Below, in pieces: positions 1 to 9,230 of a DNA stretch of 64,000 nt. This stretch comes from Streptomyces sp. NRRL F-6676 (GTDB lineage: Bacteria; Actinomycetota; Actinomycetes; Streptomycetales; Streptomycetaceae): positions 300,891 through 364,890 of the forward strand of contig NZ_KL647083.1 in assembly GCF_000725625.1 (NCBI RefSeq). The letters are read 5' to 3'. Position 1 is the first letter of the stretch. Each line of letters begins with the position of its first letter. A program made the position numbers and the translations under genes. The notes below the pieces were generated by a model. That model made no database searches. It saw nothing but the letters and a program-made list of their open reading frames with translations, and was not told the origin of the DNA.

Positions 1-56
1 GTGCGGGTGCGTCGGGGCTGGTCGCGCCGTTCCCCGCGCCCCTGAGGGGGGTTGGG
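1..56. repeat. Dispersed Streptomyces-type GC repeat, copy A
   Basis: The minus strand reads GGGGCGCGGGGAACGGCGCG followed by ACCAGCCCCGACGCACCCGC. Almost the same string recurs after the PKS at 47586-47645, and a related one lies at 5256-5330. This is a well-known kind of short dispersed repeat in Streptomyces intergenic DNA. Here it falls inside the open SWIM-like frame. Confidence 0.7.
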
Positions 57-373
57 GTGGGCGGGGGTGAAGAGGCGGCGTCGAGCGGGGGGTCCAGGGG
101 GCTTTCCGCGGCCTTCCGGCCGGCCCTGGCGGTACGCAGAGCTTCGCGGGCCGCGTCGCCCGGCCGGGACGGCTTCGCCGGCCGACGGGTGGGGCGGGGG
201 CGTTCCGCGTCCGGCTCCGCACGGTGTGCGCGGGCGCGGGCCTCGCGCAGGGCCTTGCGGGCCGCGTCGCCGGGCCTGGGGCCCTCGGTACCGGGCCCTG
301 GGCCCTCGGTGCCGGGCCTCGGGCTCTCCTCGTCGGGGCCGGGGTCGTTCCGGTCGTCGTCGGACGGCGTCAT
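1..373 (-). CDS. SWIM zinc-finger type protein, N-terminal part (partial)
   Basis: An open minus-strand frame starts with ATG at 373 and runs off the left edge without a stop (about 124 codons). The ATG overlaps the TGA of the SNF2 helicase gene (ATGA), so it is the next gene of that operon. What is visible is an acidic, proline-rich leader followed by two copies of a PGDAARxALRxAR motif. No zinc ligands are in view; they would lie beyond the edge. In actinomycetes an SNF2 helicase gene is commonly followed by a SWIM zinc-finger protein, and the repeat resembles low-complexity stretches I associate with that family. The identity therefore rests mainly on context. The last codons in view read through a dispersed repeat, which is unusual for a coding sequence and might mean that the frame is extended or damaged. 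Confidence 0.5.
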   Translation of the reverse strand, partial: MTPSDDDRNDPGPDEESPRPGTEGPGPGTEGPRPGDAARKALREARARAHRAEPDAERPRPTRRPAKPSRPGDAAREALRTARAGRKAAESPLDPPLDAASSPPPTPTPLRGAGNGATSPDAPA

Positions 374-3192
374 GACGCCGTCCTCCTCAGGGAGACGAGG
401 TCGGACAGTTCACGGTCGGTCAGTTCCGTGAGGGAGGTCTCGCCGGAGCCGAGGATCGCGTCGGCCAGGGCGCGCTTGGAGCGCAGCATGTCGTCGATGC
501 GGTCCTCGACCGTGCCCTCGGTGATCAGGCGGTGCACCTGCACCGGCTGGGTCTGCCCGATGCGGTAGGCGCGGTCGGTGGCCTGTTCCTCGACCGCCGG
601 GTTCCACCAGCGGTCGACATGGACGACGTGCCCCGCCCGCGTGAGGTTCAGGCCCGTGCCGGCGGCCTTGAGGGAGAGGACGAGCACCGGCGTCGTACCG
701 GCCTGGAAGCGGTCCACCATGCGCTCGCGTTCCGGCACCGGGGTGCCGCCGTGCAGCAGGTCGACGGGGACGGCGCGGGCAGCCAGGTGCGCGGTGATCA
801 GCCGGGCCATGCCCACGTACTGGGTGAAGACCAGGGCCGAGCCGTCCTCCGAGAGGAGCGTGTCCAGGAGTTCGTCGAGGAGGGCCAGCTTCCCGGAGCG
901 TTCTCCGAGGGACCGGGCCGTGGCCGGGTCCTCCTTGAGGTACAGCGCGGGGTGGTCGCAGATCTGTTTGAGAGACGTGAGGAGCTTGAGCACCATGCCG
1001 CGCCGGGCGATGCCCTCGGCCGTCTCGATCGCGAGCATCGACTCGCGCACCACCGCCTCGTACAGCGCGGCCTGTTCGCGGGTGAGCGGCACCGGGTGGT
1101 CGGTCTCCGTCTTGGGCGGGAGTTCGGGGACGATGCCCGGGTCGGACTTCTTGCGGCGCAGCAGGAAGGGCCGGACCAGACGGGCGAGGCGCTCGGCGGC
1201 GTCGGGGTCCTCGCCGCCCTCGACCGCGCGCGCGTGCCGGGCGCGGAAGGATTTCAGCGGGCCGAGCAGCCCCGGCGTCGTCCAGTCCAGCAGCGCCCAC
1301 AGCTCGGAGAGGTTGTTCTCCACCGGCGTGCCGGTCAGCGCGACCCGGGCGGGCGCCGGGAGCGTGCGCAGCGCCTTGGCCGTGGCCGAGTAGGGGTTCT
1401 TCACGTGCTGCGCCTCGTCGGCGACGACGAGCCCCCAGGGCTGTTCGGCCAGCCGGGGCGCGGCCGAGCGCATGGTGCCGTAGGTGGTGAGGACGAAGCC
1501 GCCGTCGAGCCCGTCCAGCGTGCGGTCGGGGCCGTGGAAGCGGCGCACGGGGACGCCGGGCGCGAAGCGGGTGATCTCCCGCTGCCAGTTGCCGAGCAGG
1601 GAGGCGGGGCAGACGACGAGCGTGGGCTCGGGGCGGGCACGGCGCAGATGGAGCGCGATCAGGGTGACCGTCTTGCCGAGGCCCATGTCGTCGGCGAGGC
1701 AGCCGCCGAGGCCGAGGGAGGTCATGAGGTCCAGCCAGGCCAGCCCGCGCAGCTGGTAGTCGCGCAGCCGGGCGTCGAGCCCGGGCGGTGGCTCGACGGC
1801 GGTGAGGCCGGCGGTGAGCCGGTCGCGCAGGGCGGCCAGTGCGCCGACGGGGACCGCCTCGACGGTCTCGCCGTCGACCTCCGCCGTGCCCGTGAGGGCG
1901 ACGGACAGCGCGTCGACCGGGTCGAGCAGACCCAGCTCCCGTTTGCGGGCCTTGCGGACGAGGGCGGGGTCGACGAGCACCCACTGGTCGCGCAGCCGGA
2001 CCACCGGCCGGTGCGCCTCCGCGAGGGCGTCCATCTCGGCCTCGGTGAGCGGGTCGCCGCGCAGGGCGAGCTGCCAGCCGAAGCGGAGCAGGTCCTCGCT
2101 CTCGAAGAAGCCCGTGCCGTCGGTGGCGGAGCCGGGGGCCGGGTGGAGTACGGCGGTCGCGGTGAGGTCCTGGGCGAGATCGCGCGGCCAGTGCACGGCG
2201 ACACCGGCGGCGCCGAGCCGGGTGGCGGCGACGCCGAGGAGGTCGGTCAGCTCCTCCTCGGACAGGGCCAGTACGTCGGGCACGTCCTGTTCCGCGAGCC
2301 GGTCCAGGGGCGGCCAGACGCGCGCCGCGCGGCGCACCGCGAGCGCGGCGTCCACGCGCGCGCGGGGCCCGAACGCGGCGTCGGACTCCCCCGCCCACAG
2401 CGCGGCGGCGTCGGTGACGAGCGTGGGGTCGGCGAGGCTGTGCACCTGGACGACGGCCGCCCCGGCGCGCGGGGCGCCCTCGCTGTCGTCGAACAGCTGG
2501 TACGCCGACAGGTCCAGGCGCAGCGAGATCCGTACGCCGGTGTCCATGCCGGCGGCGACCTCGGCGGCCCAGTCCCGGGCGCCGGGAAGCCGGGTGGTGG
2601 CGCGGGCGGCGAAGGGCCGGCCGGAGACGTGTGCCGCGGCGGGGGTGCGGGGCAGGGTATCGGCGACCGCGTCCAGGAAGGCGCGCACCAGGGCCTCCGG
2701 CTCGGGCAGCCGGAGCGGGCCGCGCCCGGGGAGCGGCACGGCGTGCCCCTCGTACGGGAGGGCGGCGGCGACGGCCCTCAGGTGGGCGATGTCGTCCCGT
2801 TCCAGGGGGCCCGCGCGCCAGGCGTCGTACCCCTCGGCGGTGAGCCCGGGCAGCAGCCGGCCGCGGGCGACGAGCCGCAGGGCGTGCAGCGCGGCGGCGC
2901 CCCAGCAGGCGGTGGCGGGATGGGCGCCCGGGGCGTGCCGGGCGGCGGTGAGGACGGGGAGGGCGGCCGCGACGGTGAGGGTGCGCGCGGGCACGGTGGT
3001 GCGGCGGACGGTGGTGCCGTGGGGCCGGACGACCACCAGGTCCTCGGAGGCGGAGGCGGAGGCGAGGCCGGCGGCGGAGGGCGGCGCGGAGTCCTCGGGG
3101 TCCCAGAAGGCGACGCGGCCCTGCCGGGGTACGGGGGCGGGCAGGAAGACGGCGGCGAGCCGCGCGGGCACCTGCGCGAGCGCGTTCTCCAT
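370..3192 (-). CDS. SNF2-family DEAD/DEAH-box helicase
   Basis: A 940-residue ATP-dependent DNA translocase of the SNF2/Rad54 type, presumably acting on DNA in the cytoplasm in repair or remodelling; its substrate is unknown. The C-terminal half carries the helicase motifs: Walker A in DDMGLGKT near residue 500, a DEAQ Walker B near 590, and the RAYRIGQTQP motif VI near 875. The N-terminal half is the usual bacterial SNF2-associated region. I prefer ATG at 3192 (MENALAQV) because GGGAGG lies 11 bases upstream. A GTG at 3204 in the same frame overlaps that ribosome binding site. The stop overlaps the start of the SWIM-like gene (ATGA), so the two are probably co-translated, as is usual for this pair. 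Confidence 0.93.
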   Translation of the reverse strand: MENALAQVPARLAAVFLPAPVPRQGRVAFWDPEDSAPPSAAGLASASASEDLVVVRPHGTTVRRTTVPARTLTVAAALPVLTAARHAPGAHPATACWGAAALHALRLVARGRLLPGLTAEGYDAWRAGPLERDDIAHLRAVAAALPYEGHAVPLPGRGPLRLPEPEALVRAFLDAVADTLPRTPAAAHVSGRPFAARATTRLPGARDWAAEVAAGMDTGVRISLRLDLSAYQLFDDSEGAPRAGAAVVQVHSLADPTLVTDAAALWAGESDAAFGPRARVDAALAVRRAARVWPPLDRLAEQDVPDVLALSEEELTDLLGVAATRLGAAGVAVHWPRDLAQDLTATAVLHPAPGSATDGTGFFESEDLLRFGWQLALRGDPLTEAEMDALAEAHRPVVRLRDQWVLVDPALVRKARKRELGLLDPVDALSVALTGTAEVDGETVEAVPVGALAALRDRLTAGLTAVEPPPGLDARLRDYQLRGLAWLDLMTSLGLGGCLADDMGLGKTVTLIALHLRRARPEPTLVVCPASLLGNWQREITRFAPGVPVRRFHGPDRTLDGLDGGFVLTTYGTMRSAAPRLAEQPWGLVVADEAQHVKNPYSATAKALRTLPAPARVALTGTPVENNLSELWALLDWTTPGLLGPLKSFRARHARAVEGGEDPDAAERLARLVRPFLLRRKKSDPGIVPELPPKTETDHPVPLTREQAALYEAVVRESMLAIETAEGIARRGMVLKLLTSLKQICDHPALYLKEDPATARSLGERSGKLALLDELLDTLLSEDGSALVFTQYVGMARLITAHLAARAVPVDLLHGGTPVPERERMVDRFQAGTTPVLVLSLKAAGTGLNLTRAGHVVHVDRWWNPAVEEQATDRAYRIGQTQPVQVHRLITEGTVEDRIDDMLRSKRALADAILGSGETSLTELTDRELSDLVSLRRTAS

Positions 3193-3378
3193 ACGTACGG
3201 TCACCTCCCGCCCCTCTGGTCGTGTCAGGTGTCTACGACTGTACGGGCGGGGTCTGACAATCGGCCCCGGAGCCGGTGCCGGGGCGGCTCGGACGGCCTC
3301 GCGGCGGCCCGGTGGCGGCCCTGCGGCCCTCGGCCGGCGGGAACCGGGGCGGTCCGGTCTACGGCACGCCGGTCCGGC

Positions 3379-3963
3379 CTACGGCACCGTGCGCGAGACG
3401 ACGTACACCATCGGGTGCTTCGGATTGGAGCGGTTGACCACGATGTCGTGCGTGGGGGCCGGGGCCTTCTGCTTGTGGACCAGCCCGTACCAGGGGCCGG
3501 GCCCGCTGAAGTCCCAACCGATGACCCGCTGGTCACGGGTGCCGATGGCGATGTCGTCCTGCTTCAGCGCGGCCGCATTGGTGCCGGTCTCGCGCAGAAA
3601 GCGCTCCAGCCCCTCGTTGCTGGTCAGGAACTGGGTGTAGAGCCGGCTGGTCTTCCAGTTGTTGGTCTCGTAGTAGGCGACGTCGCGCGAGTACGGCGGG
3701 ATGGGCACCTGATAGAGGCGGCGCTGCACGCGCGAGGGCCAGCCGGCGGTGAGGCCGGTCGCCGACCACTTCTCCTCCTTGTCCTTGCCGCTGTCCCGGC
3801 TCTGGTTGGCGGAGATCACCAGATAGCCGGCCGGGACACCGATGAGCAGCACGATCGTCAGGAGGGTGAGCGCGCGCCGGCGGATCATGTGCCGGCGGTC
3901 CTCGGGCGGACGCGCGGGCTCCTCCGACGCGACGGGCTGGTGGGGTACCGCGGCGGACGTCAC
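3379..3963 (-). CDS. Single-pass membrane protein linked to the ROK kinase gene
   Basis: A 194-residue protein: about 25 polar N-terminal residues, a basic RRR stretch, one hydrophobic helix around residues 30-46 (LLTIVLLIGVPAGYLVI), then an extracytoplasmic domain of about 145 residues with many Tyr and Trp. The GTG start at 3963 overlaps the TGA of the ROK kinase gene, so the two are translationally coupled. I do not recognise a named domain. The context suggests an accessory of the sugar-uptake operon, but nothing in the sequence gives a substrate. The downstream gap to the SNF2 gene is about 190 bases. Confidence 0.85.
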   Translation of the reverse strand: MTSAAVPHQPVASEEPARPPEDRRHMIRRRALTLLTIVLLIGVPAGYLVISANQSRDSGKDKEEKWSATGLTAGWPSRVQRRLYQVPIPPYSRDVAYYETNNWKTSRLYTQFLTSNEGLERFLRETGTNAAALKQDDIAIGTRDQRVIGWDFSGPGPWYGLVHKQKAPAPTHDIVVNRSNPKHPMVYVVSRTVP

Positions 3964-5150
3964 GAGGCGCCCTCCCGCTCGGTGCGGCGGGACTCGGCGT
4001 ACCGCTCGTAGCGCTCGTAGCGCTCCACCCGGCGGCGCTTGGCGCGGCGGAAGCGGCGGGCGACCAGCCGGGCCAGGTCGGCGGCGCCGACCATGCCGGC
4101 CTCGGGGCCGAGCTGGGCGCGCACGATACGGGCCTCGGGGCGGTAGCCGCGGCCGGTGAGGTGCCGCTTGAAGGCGTCCCGGGCGGGGCCGATGAGCAGG
4201 TCGTCGGCGGCGCTGACGCCGCCGCCGATCACGAAGCAGGACGGGTCGAGGGCGGCGGCCAGATTGGCGATGCCGACGCCGAGCCACTGACCGATGTCCT
4301 GGAGCAGCTCGACGCACATGGCGTCGCCCTCGCGGGCCAGCTCGGTGATCATCGGGCCGGTGATGTCGCCGACCTGCCCCTTGACGTGCTCGATGATCCC
4401 GTAGGCCACCGGGGAGTCGGCGGCGGCCAGCTCCCGGGCCTCGCGGACCAGTGCGTTGCCGGAGCTGTACTGCTCCCAGCAGCCCCGGTTGCCGCACGGG
4501 CAGCGGTGGCCGCCGGGCACGACCTGCATGTGCCCGAACTCCCCCGCGACCCCGTACTTGCCCCGCTTGACCTGGCCGTCCTCCAGGATGGCGCCGCCGA
4601 TGCCGGTGCCGAGGGTGATCATGACGAGGTGGTCCTCGCCGCGGCCGGCGCCGAAGCGCCACTCGGCCCAGGCGGCGGAGTTGGCGTCGTTGTCGACCAG
4701 GACGGGTACGGCCAGGCGCTCGGCCAGGCGGTCCCGCAGCGGCTCGTTGCGCCAGGACAGGTGGGGGGCGAACAGCACGCGGTTGCGGTCGGCGTCGACC
4801 CAGCCGGCCGCGCCGATGCCGACCGCGTGCACGTCGTGCCGGTCGGAGAGGTCGAGCACCAGCTCGGCGATCGTGTCCTCGACGACCTTGGGGCTCTTGG
4901 ACTTGTCCGGGGTCTCCGTGCGCAGCCGCTCCAGGATGTTGCCGTCGGCGTCCACGACGCCCGCCATCACCTTGGTGCCGCCGATGTCGATGCCGACGGT
5001 CGGCACGCGGGGTGCCGTCAGGTGCGAGCGGCGCTCACGGGTGCCGACGGTGCGCAGGGCGGTGGCGCGGCGGGAGCCGATGGGGGCGCCGCCGGTAACT
5101 CTGGCGGCGCCCAGTGCGCGGGGCAGGGAGAGGTCGCGGTAGGTGCTCAT
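3960..5150 (-). CDS. ROK-family sugar kinase (glucokinase-like)
   Basis: A 396-residue cytoplasmic kinase predicted to phosphorylate the sugar imported by the neighbouring ABC transporter. The ATP-phosphate loop DIGGTK is at residues 55-60. The ROK zinc signature CPCGNRGCWE lies near 215-225. The catalytic Asp-containing VDNDANSAAWAE stretch and the GTGIGG loop are present. Compared with typical ROK glucokinases (about 315 residues) it has about 50 extra N-terminal residues and a basic C-terminal tail. That tail contains a tandem ERY tripeptide from a 9-bp repeat (3999-4025). The ATG at 5150 was chosen because frame-open codons upstream run into a dispersed repeat and look non-coding. The hexose specificity cannot be read from the sequence. 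Confidence 0.9.
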   Translation of the reverse strand: MSTYRDLSLPRALGAARVTGGAPIGSRRATALRTVGTRERRSHLTAPRVPTVGIDIGGTKVMAGVVDADGNILERLRTETPDKSKSPKVVEDTIAELVLDLSDRHDVHAVGIGAAGWVDADRNRVLFAPHLSWRNEPLRDRLAERLAVPVLVDNDANSAAWAEWRFGAGRGEDHLVMITLGTGIGGAILEDGQVKRGKYGVAGEFGHMQVVPGGHRCPCGNRGCWEQYSSGNALVREARELAAADSPVAYGIIEHVKGQVGDITGPMITELAREGDAMCVELLQDIGQWLGVGIANLAAALDPSCFVIGGGVSAADDLLIGPARDAFKRHLTGRGYRPEARIVRAQLGPEAGMVGAADLARLVARRFRRAKRRRVERYERYERYAESRRTEREGAS

Positions 5151-5255
5151 CGTCGCCGATTGTGCCGTATGACTCCGTCGGTCGGGGGGTGGGCTCCCTG
5201 CCCGGGGGCGCGTTCCGGACGCCGGGTCCGGGAGTGGTGAGTGCTTGTTCTTCGG

Positions 5256-5330
5256 GCGCGGGTGCGTTGGGGCTGGTCGCGCCCACGCGGCGGAGCCGCG
5301 GAATGTCACAGCCCCGCGCCCCTGAAAGGC
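5256..5330. repeat. Dispersed Streptomyces-type GC repeat, copy B (composite)
   Basis: This stretch upstream of the ROK gene contains GGGGCTGGTCGCGCC, a small CGCGGC-GGA-GCCGCG hairpin, and then CAGCCCCGCGCCCCTGA. The second half matches copy C at 10244-10285 (GGCGGAGCCGC, a short spacer, GCCCCGCGCCCC). The rest of the 5151-5359 gap shows nothing else I can name. Confidence 0.65.
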
Positions 5331-5359
5331 AGGGCGGTGCACCTCACGAGGATCATGAG

Positions 5360-6147
5360 TCACCCTTGTTGCAGCTCATGCCTCAGGGCTTCCAGTTCCG
5401 AGCCCCCCGCCATCTGGGCCGTCAGCTCTTCCAGGGTGACCGTTTCCCTCGTGTACGTCGCCGTTGTCGTGCCTCTGTTGAGGAGGGTGTAGTGGTCGCC
5501 CACCAGGTGGGCGTGGTGGGGGTTGTGGGTGATGAGGACCACGCCGAGGCCGGCGTCGCGGGCGGCGGTGACGTACTTGAGGACGACGCCGGACTGCTTG
5601 ACGCCCAGGGCCGCCGTCGGTTCGTCGAGGACGAGTACCTTCGCGCCGAAGTGGACGGCGCGGGCGATCGCGACGCACTGGCGTTCGCCGCCGGAGAGCG
5701 TGCCGATGGGCTGGTCGACGTCGCGCAGGTCGATGCCCATCCGCAGCAGTGCCTCGCGCGTGGTGCGGCGCATGAGGCCGGTGTCCAGGCGTTTGAAGGG
5801 GCCGAGGCCCTTGCGGGGTTCGGAGCCGAGGAAGAAGTTGCGCCACACCGGCATCAGGGGGACGACCGCGAGGTCCTGGTAGACGGTGGCGATGCCGCGG
5901 TCCAGGGCCTCGCGCGGGGAGGCGAGGCGGGTGGGTTCGCCGTCCAGGGCGAGGGTGCCGCCGTCGTGCGGGTGCAGTCCGGCGATGATCTTGATGAGGG
6001 TGGACTTGCCGGCGCCGTTGTCGCCCAGGACGCAGGTGATCTCGCCCGCGTGGACGCGCAGGGAGACGTCCTCGAGGGCGCGGACGTTGCCGTAGCGCTT
6101 GCTGACGCCGGTCAGCTCCACGAGGGGCGCGCGGGGCGCGGGGGCGG

Positions 6148-6151
<4 letters not shown>
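5360..6151 (-). CDS. Sugar ABC transporter ATP-binding protein (single nucleotide-binding domain)
   Basis: A 263-residue ATPase that powers sugar import with the permease and lipoprotein encoded just upstream. Walker [10 protein letters not shown] is at residues 43-51, the signature LSGGERQ follows, and Walker B is [11 protein letters not shown]. It has one ABC domain, whereas the RbsA/MglA type of this transporter class has two fused domains of about 500 residues. It therefore resembles the fructose-type FrcA arrangement, which would work as a homodimer. The GTG start at 6151 overlaps the TGA of the permease gene (GTGA), so the genes are coupled. Confidence 0.93.
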
Positions 6152-7175
<1,024 letters not shown>

Positions 7176-7179
<4 letters not shown>

Positions 7180-8222
7180 CGGGTGCCCCGCTCGGTGTAG
7201 CGGCGCAGTTCGGCGGCCTGGTCCTTGGTGACGATCTGGGGGCCGGTGAGGACGGGCTTGCCGCCGCCGAGGGCGTCGGCGTTGTACTTGTACAGCCAGA
7301 GCAGGTCGACGGCCTCGTAGCCCTGGAGGTAGGGCTGCTGGTCGACGGCGAAGCCGAGGCTGCCCTGCTGGAGTCCGGCGGCGACCTTGGCGTTGAGGTC
7401 GAAGGTGTCGATCTCGGCCTTGCTGCCGGCGTTCTCCTTGGCCTTGACGGCGGTGTCGGCGTAGGGGGCGCCGAGGGTGACGACGGCGTCGAGGGAGGCG
7501 TCGGACTGGAGCTGGGCCTCCAGCGCGGACTGCACGTCGGGCATGCTGGTGCCGTTGACGTACAGGTCGCGCACGGTGCCGTCGAAGGTCTTCCTGATGC
7601 CGTCGCAGCGCTGCTCGTGGCCGACGTTGCCCTGTTCGTGCAGGACGCACAGGGCCTTCCTTCGGCCGCGCCGGTTCAGTTCCTCGCCGACGGCCTCGCC
7701 GGCGGTGGTCTCGTCCTGGCCGACGTGGGTGAGCGCGCCGTACTCCTTGGACTCCGCGGAGCCCGAGTTGACCGTGATCACGGGGATGCCGGCCTTCTTC
7801 GCGCGGGCGAGGGACGCCTTGAGCGCGTCGGGCTTGGCGAGGGAGACGATGATGCCGTCGACCTTCTTGTCGATCGCGGTCTGGACGAGCTGTGCCTGCT
7901 CCTTGGCCTCGTCATCGTGCGAGTAGAGGAAGTCGATGTTGTCCTTGTCGGCGGCCTGCTTGGCGCCGCTCTGCACGATGTCCCAGAACGTGTCGCCGTC
8001 GCCGGAGTGCGTGATCATCGCGAAGGTCCAGCGGGGTGTCGACACCGCCGCCCGGCCCTGCGCCGACGCGGCCCTGCGGGCGTCCTCGGCGCGCTTGCCG
8101 CCGGTCGCGCTACAGCCGGCCAGGGAGGTCCCCAGCACCGCCGCCAGCGCGATGATTGCCCAGCTCCGTCTCCGTACCACGAGACCGTCGCCCTTCTTGT
8201 CACCACTCGATCGAACAGACAT
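7176..8222 (-). CDS. Sugar-binding lipoprotein of ABC transporter (periplasmic-binding-protein/LacI type)
   Basis: Up to 348 residues. A hydrophobic signal segment ends in the lipobox LAGC ([10 protein letters not shown]), so the mature protein is a lipoprotein anchored outside the membrane. The rest reads as a ribose-binding-protein type fold: [42 protein letters not shown], and a C-terminal [13 protein letters not shown]. The ATG at 8222 gives the longest form. A GTG about 45 bases downstream (VVRRRSW), preceded by AAGAAGGG, would give a more typical short signal peptide and may be the true start. It captures the substrate of the uptake operon; which sugar or polyol is not evident. Confidence 0.92.
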
Positions 8223-8225
8223 TCC

Positions 8226-8238
8226 GTCCGATTATCGG
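8226..8238. promoter_or_regulatory. Candidate GntR operator upstream of the sugar ABC operon
   Basis: GTCCGATTATCGG lies just upstream of the binding-protein gene and contains the palindrome CCGAT-T-ATCGG. The string GTCCGATT recurs at 9173-9180 in the promoter region of the divergent dehydrogenase gene, followed there by GTCCGG. Sharing one motif between the two promoters of the locus fits a common regulator, most simply the GntR protein encoded between them. This is inference from motif sharing. Confidence 0.4.
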
Positions 8239-8364
8239 TGATGCCGTGCGTGTGTACGGACACGAGGGCGCCGCGCACCGGTACCGGCGCGCGGGGTGAA
8301 GGCCGAGGTCAGAGGGTCGATCGGCGTACGGCGGGCGGCTGTTGGGGCACGCGGGGGCCGTCGC

Positions 8365-9102
8365 TCAGCCGCGGACGAGGAGCTGAAATTCGAACGAGTA
8401 GCGGCTGGGGCGGTAGGTGTGGGTGCCGTACTCGACGGCGCGGCCGGTGTCGTCGAACGTGGTGCGCTGCATGGTCAGCAGGGGGGCGCCGGCGGGCTCG
8501 TCCAGCCGCTCCCCCTCCGCCGCGGTGGCCGCGCGGGCGCCGATGGACTGCCGGGCGCTGTGCAGGGTGATGCCGGCCGCGCGCATCATCCGGTACAGGC
8601 CGGTCGCCTCCAGCTGTCCGCTGTCCAGGTCGAACAGTCCGGTCGGCAGGTAGTTGCACAGGTGTGCCATCGGCTCGCCGTGGGTCAGCCGCAGCCGCTC
8701 GATGCGGTGCACCTGGGTGCCCTCGGCGATGCCGAGGGTGGCGGCGACCTCGGCGGGGGCGGGCTCCAGGGTGTTGGCGAGGACCTCGGTGGCGGGGCGC
8801 TGCCCGGCCGCCTCCAGATCGTCGTAGAGGCTGCTGAGCTCCAGCGGGCGCTTGACCTGGCTGTGCACGACCTGGGTGCCGACGCCGCGCCGGCGCACCA
8901 GCAGCCCCTTGTCGACCAGGGACTGGATGGCCTGGCGCACCGTGGGCCGGGAGAGCCCGAGGCGCGCGGCGAGCTCGATCTCGTTGCCCAGCAGGCTGCC
9001 CGGCGTCAGGGTCCCGTGCTCGATCGCGGCCTCGAGTTGCTGGGAGAGCTGGAAGTAGAGCGGCACCGGACTGCTGCGGTCGACGCTGAGTTCGAGCGAC
9101 AC
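8365..9102 (-). CDS. GntR/HutC-family transcriptional regulator
   Basis: A 245-residue regulator. The N-terminal winged helix-turn-helix (VPLYFQLSQQLEAAI, then ARLGLSRPTVRQAIQ, then RRRGVGTQV wing) is followed by a UTRA-type effector domain (ELSSLYDDLEAAGQRP to the C-terminal YEFQ-like strand). Such proteins bind small sugars or sugar phosphates and are released from DNA. GTG at 9102 (VSLELSVD) is preferred, with AGAGGTGG eight bases upstream; another GTG at 9129 would add nine residues. It lies between the ABC operon and the divergent dehydrogenase and most likely controls both. Confidence 0.9.
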   Translation of the reverse strand: MSLELSVDRSSPVPLYFQLSQQLEAAIEHGTLTPGSLLGNEIELAARLGLSRPTVRQAIQSLVDKGLLVRRRGVGTQVVHSQVKRPLELSSLYDDLEAAGQRPATEVLANTLEPAPAEVAATLGIAEGTQVHRIERLRLTHGEPMAHLCNYLPTGLFDLDSGQLEATGLYRMMRAAGITLHSARQSIGARAATAAEGERLDEPAGAPLLTMQRTTFDDTGRAVEYGTHTYRPSRYSFEFQLLVRG

Positions 9103-9172
9103 GACGGGGTCCACCTCTGGTTTGGGCACGGCCCGAGCGTAGTCGTGGCGCCTGGTGACGGGAAGTTGCGCA

Positions 9173-9190
9173 GTCCGATTGTCCGGACAA
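9173..9190. promoter_or_regulatory. Palindromic candidate operator TTGTCCGGACAA
   Basis: A perfect 12-bp palindrome TTGTCCGGACAA occupies 9179-9190. It overlaps GTCCGATT, which begins at 9173 and also occurs upstream of the ABC operon. It sits immediately upstream of a good -35 box for the plus-strand dehydrogenase gene and within about 75 bases of the GntR start. This position suits repression of both divergent genes. Confidence 0.5.
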
Positions 9191-9194
9191 ACCA

Positions 9195-9230
9195 TTGACA
9201 CCGTGACGGCTGTCACCACACTTTGTTCAC
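9195..9230 (+). promoter_or_regulatory. Promoter with a palindrome in the spacer; probable leaderless transcript
   Basis: A consensus -35 box TTGACA is at 9195-9200. About 18 bases further lies a weak -10 (CACTTT, 9219-9224), and the ATG of the dehydrogenase begins at 9231, where transcription would be expected to start. No Shine-Dalgarno sequence precedes the ATG, so a leaderless mRNA is likely. Between the two boxes is a perfect inverted repeat GTGAC-GGCT-GTCAC (9203-9216), ideally placed for a repressor to block polymerase. Confidence 0.5.

Noticed and set aside
532..4011. Very long plus-strand open frame (over 1100 codons) opposite the SNF2 gene
   Set aside because: It is the GC-rich antisense shadow of a helicase with clear motifs; the composition is Gly/Arg/Val-rich without any domain.
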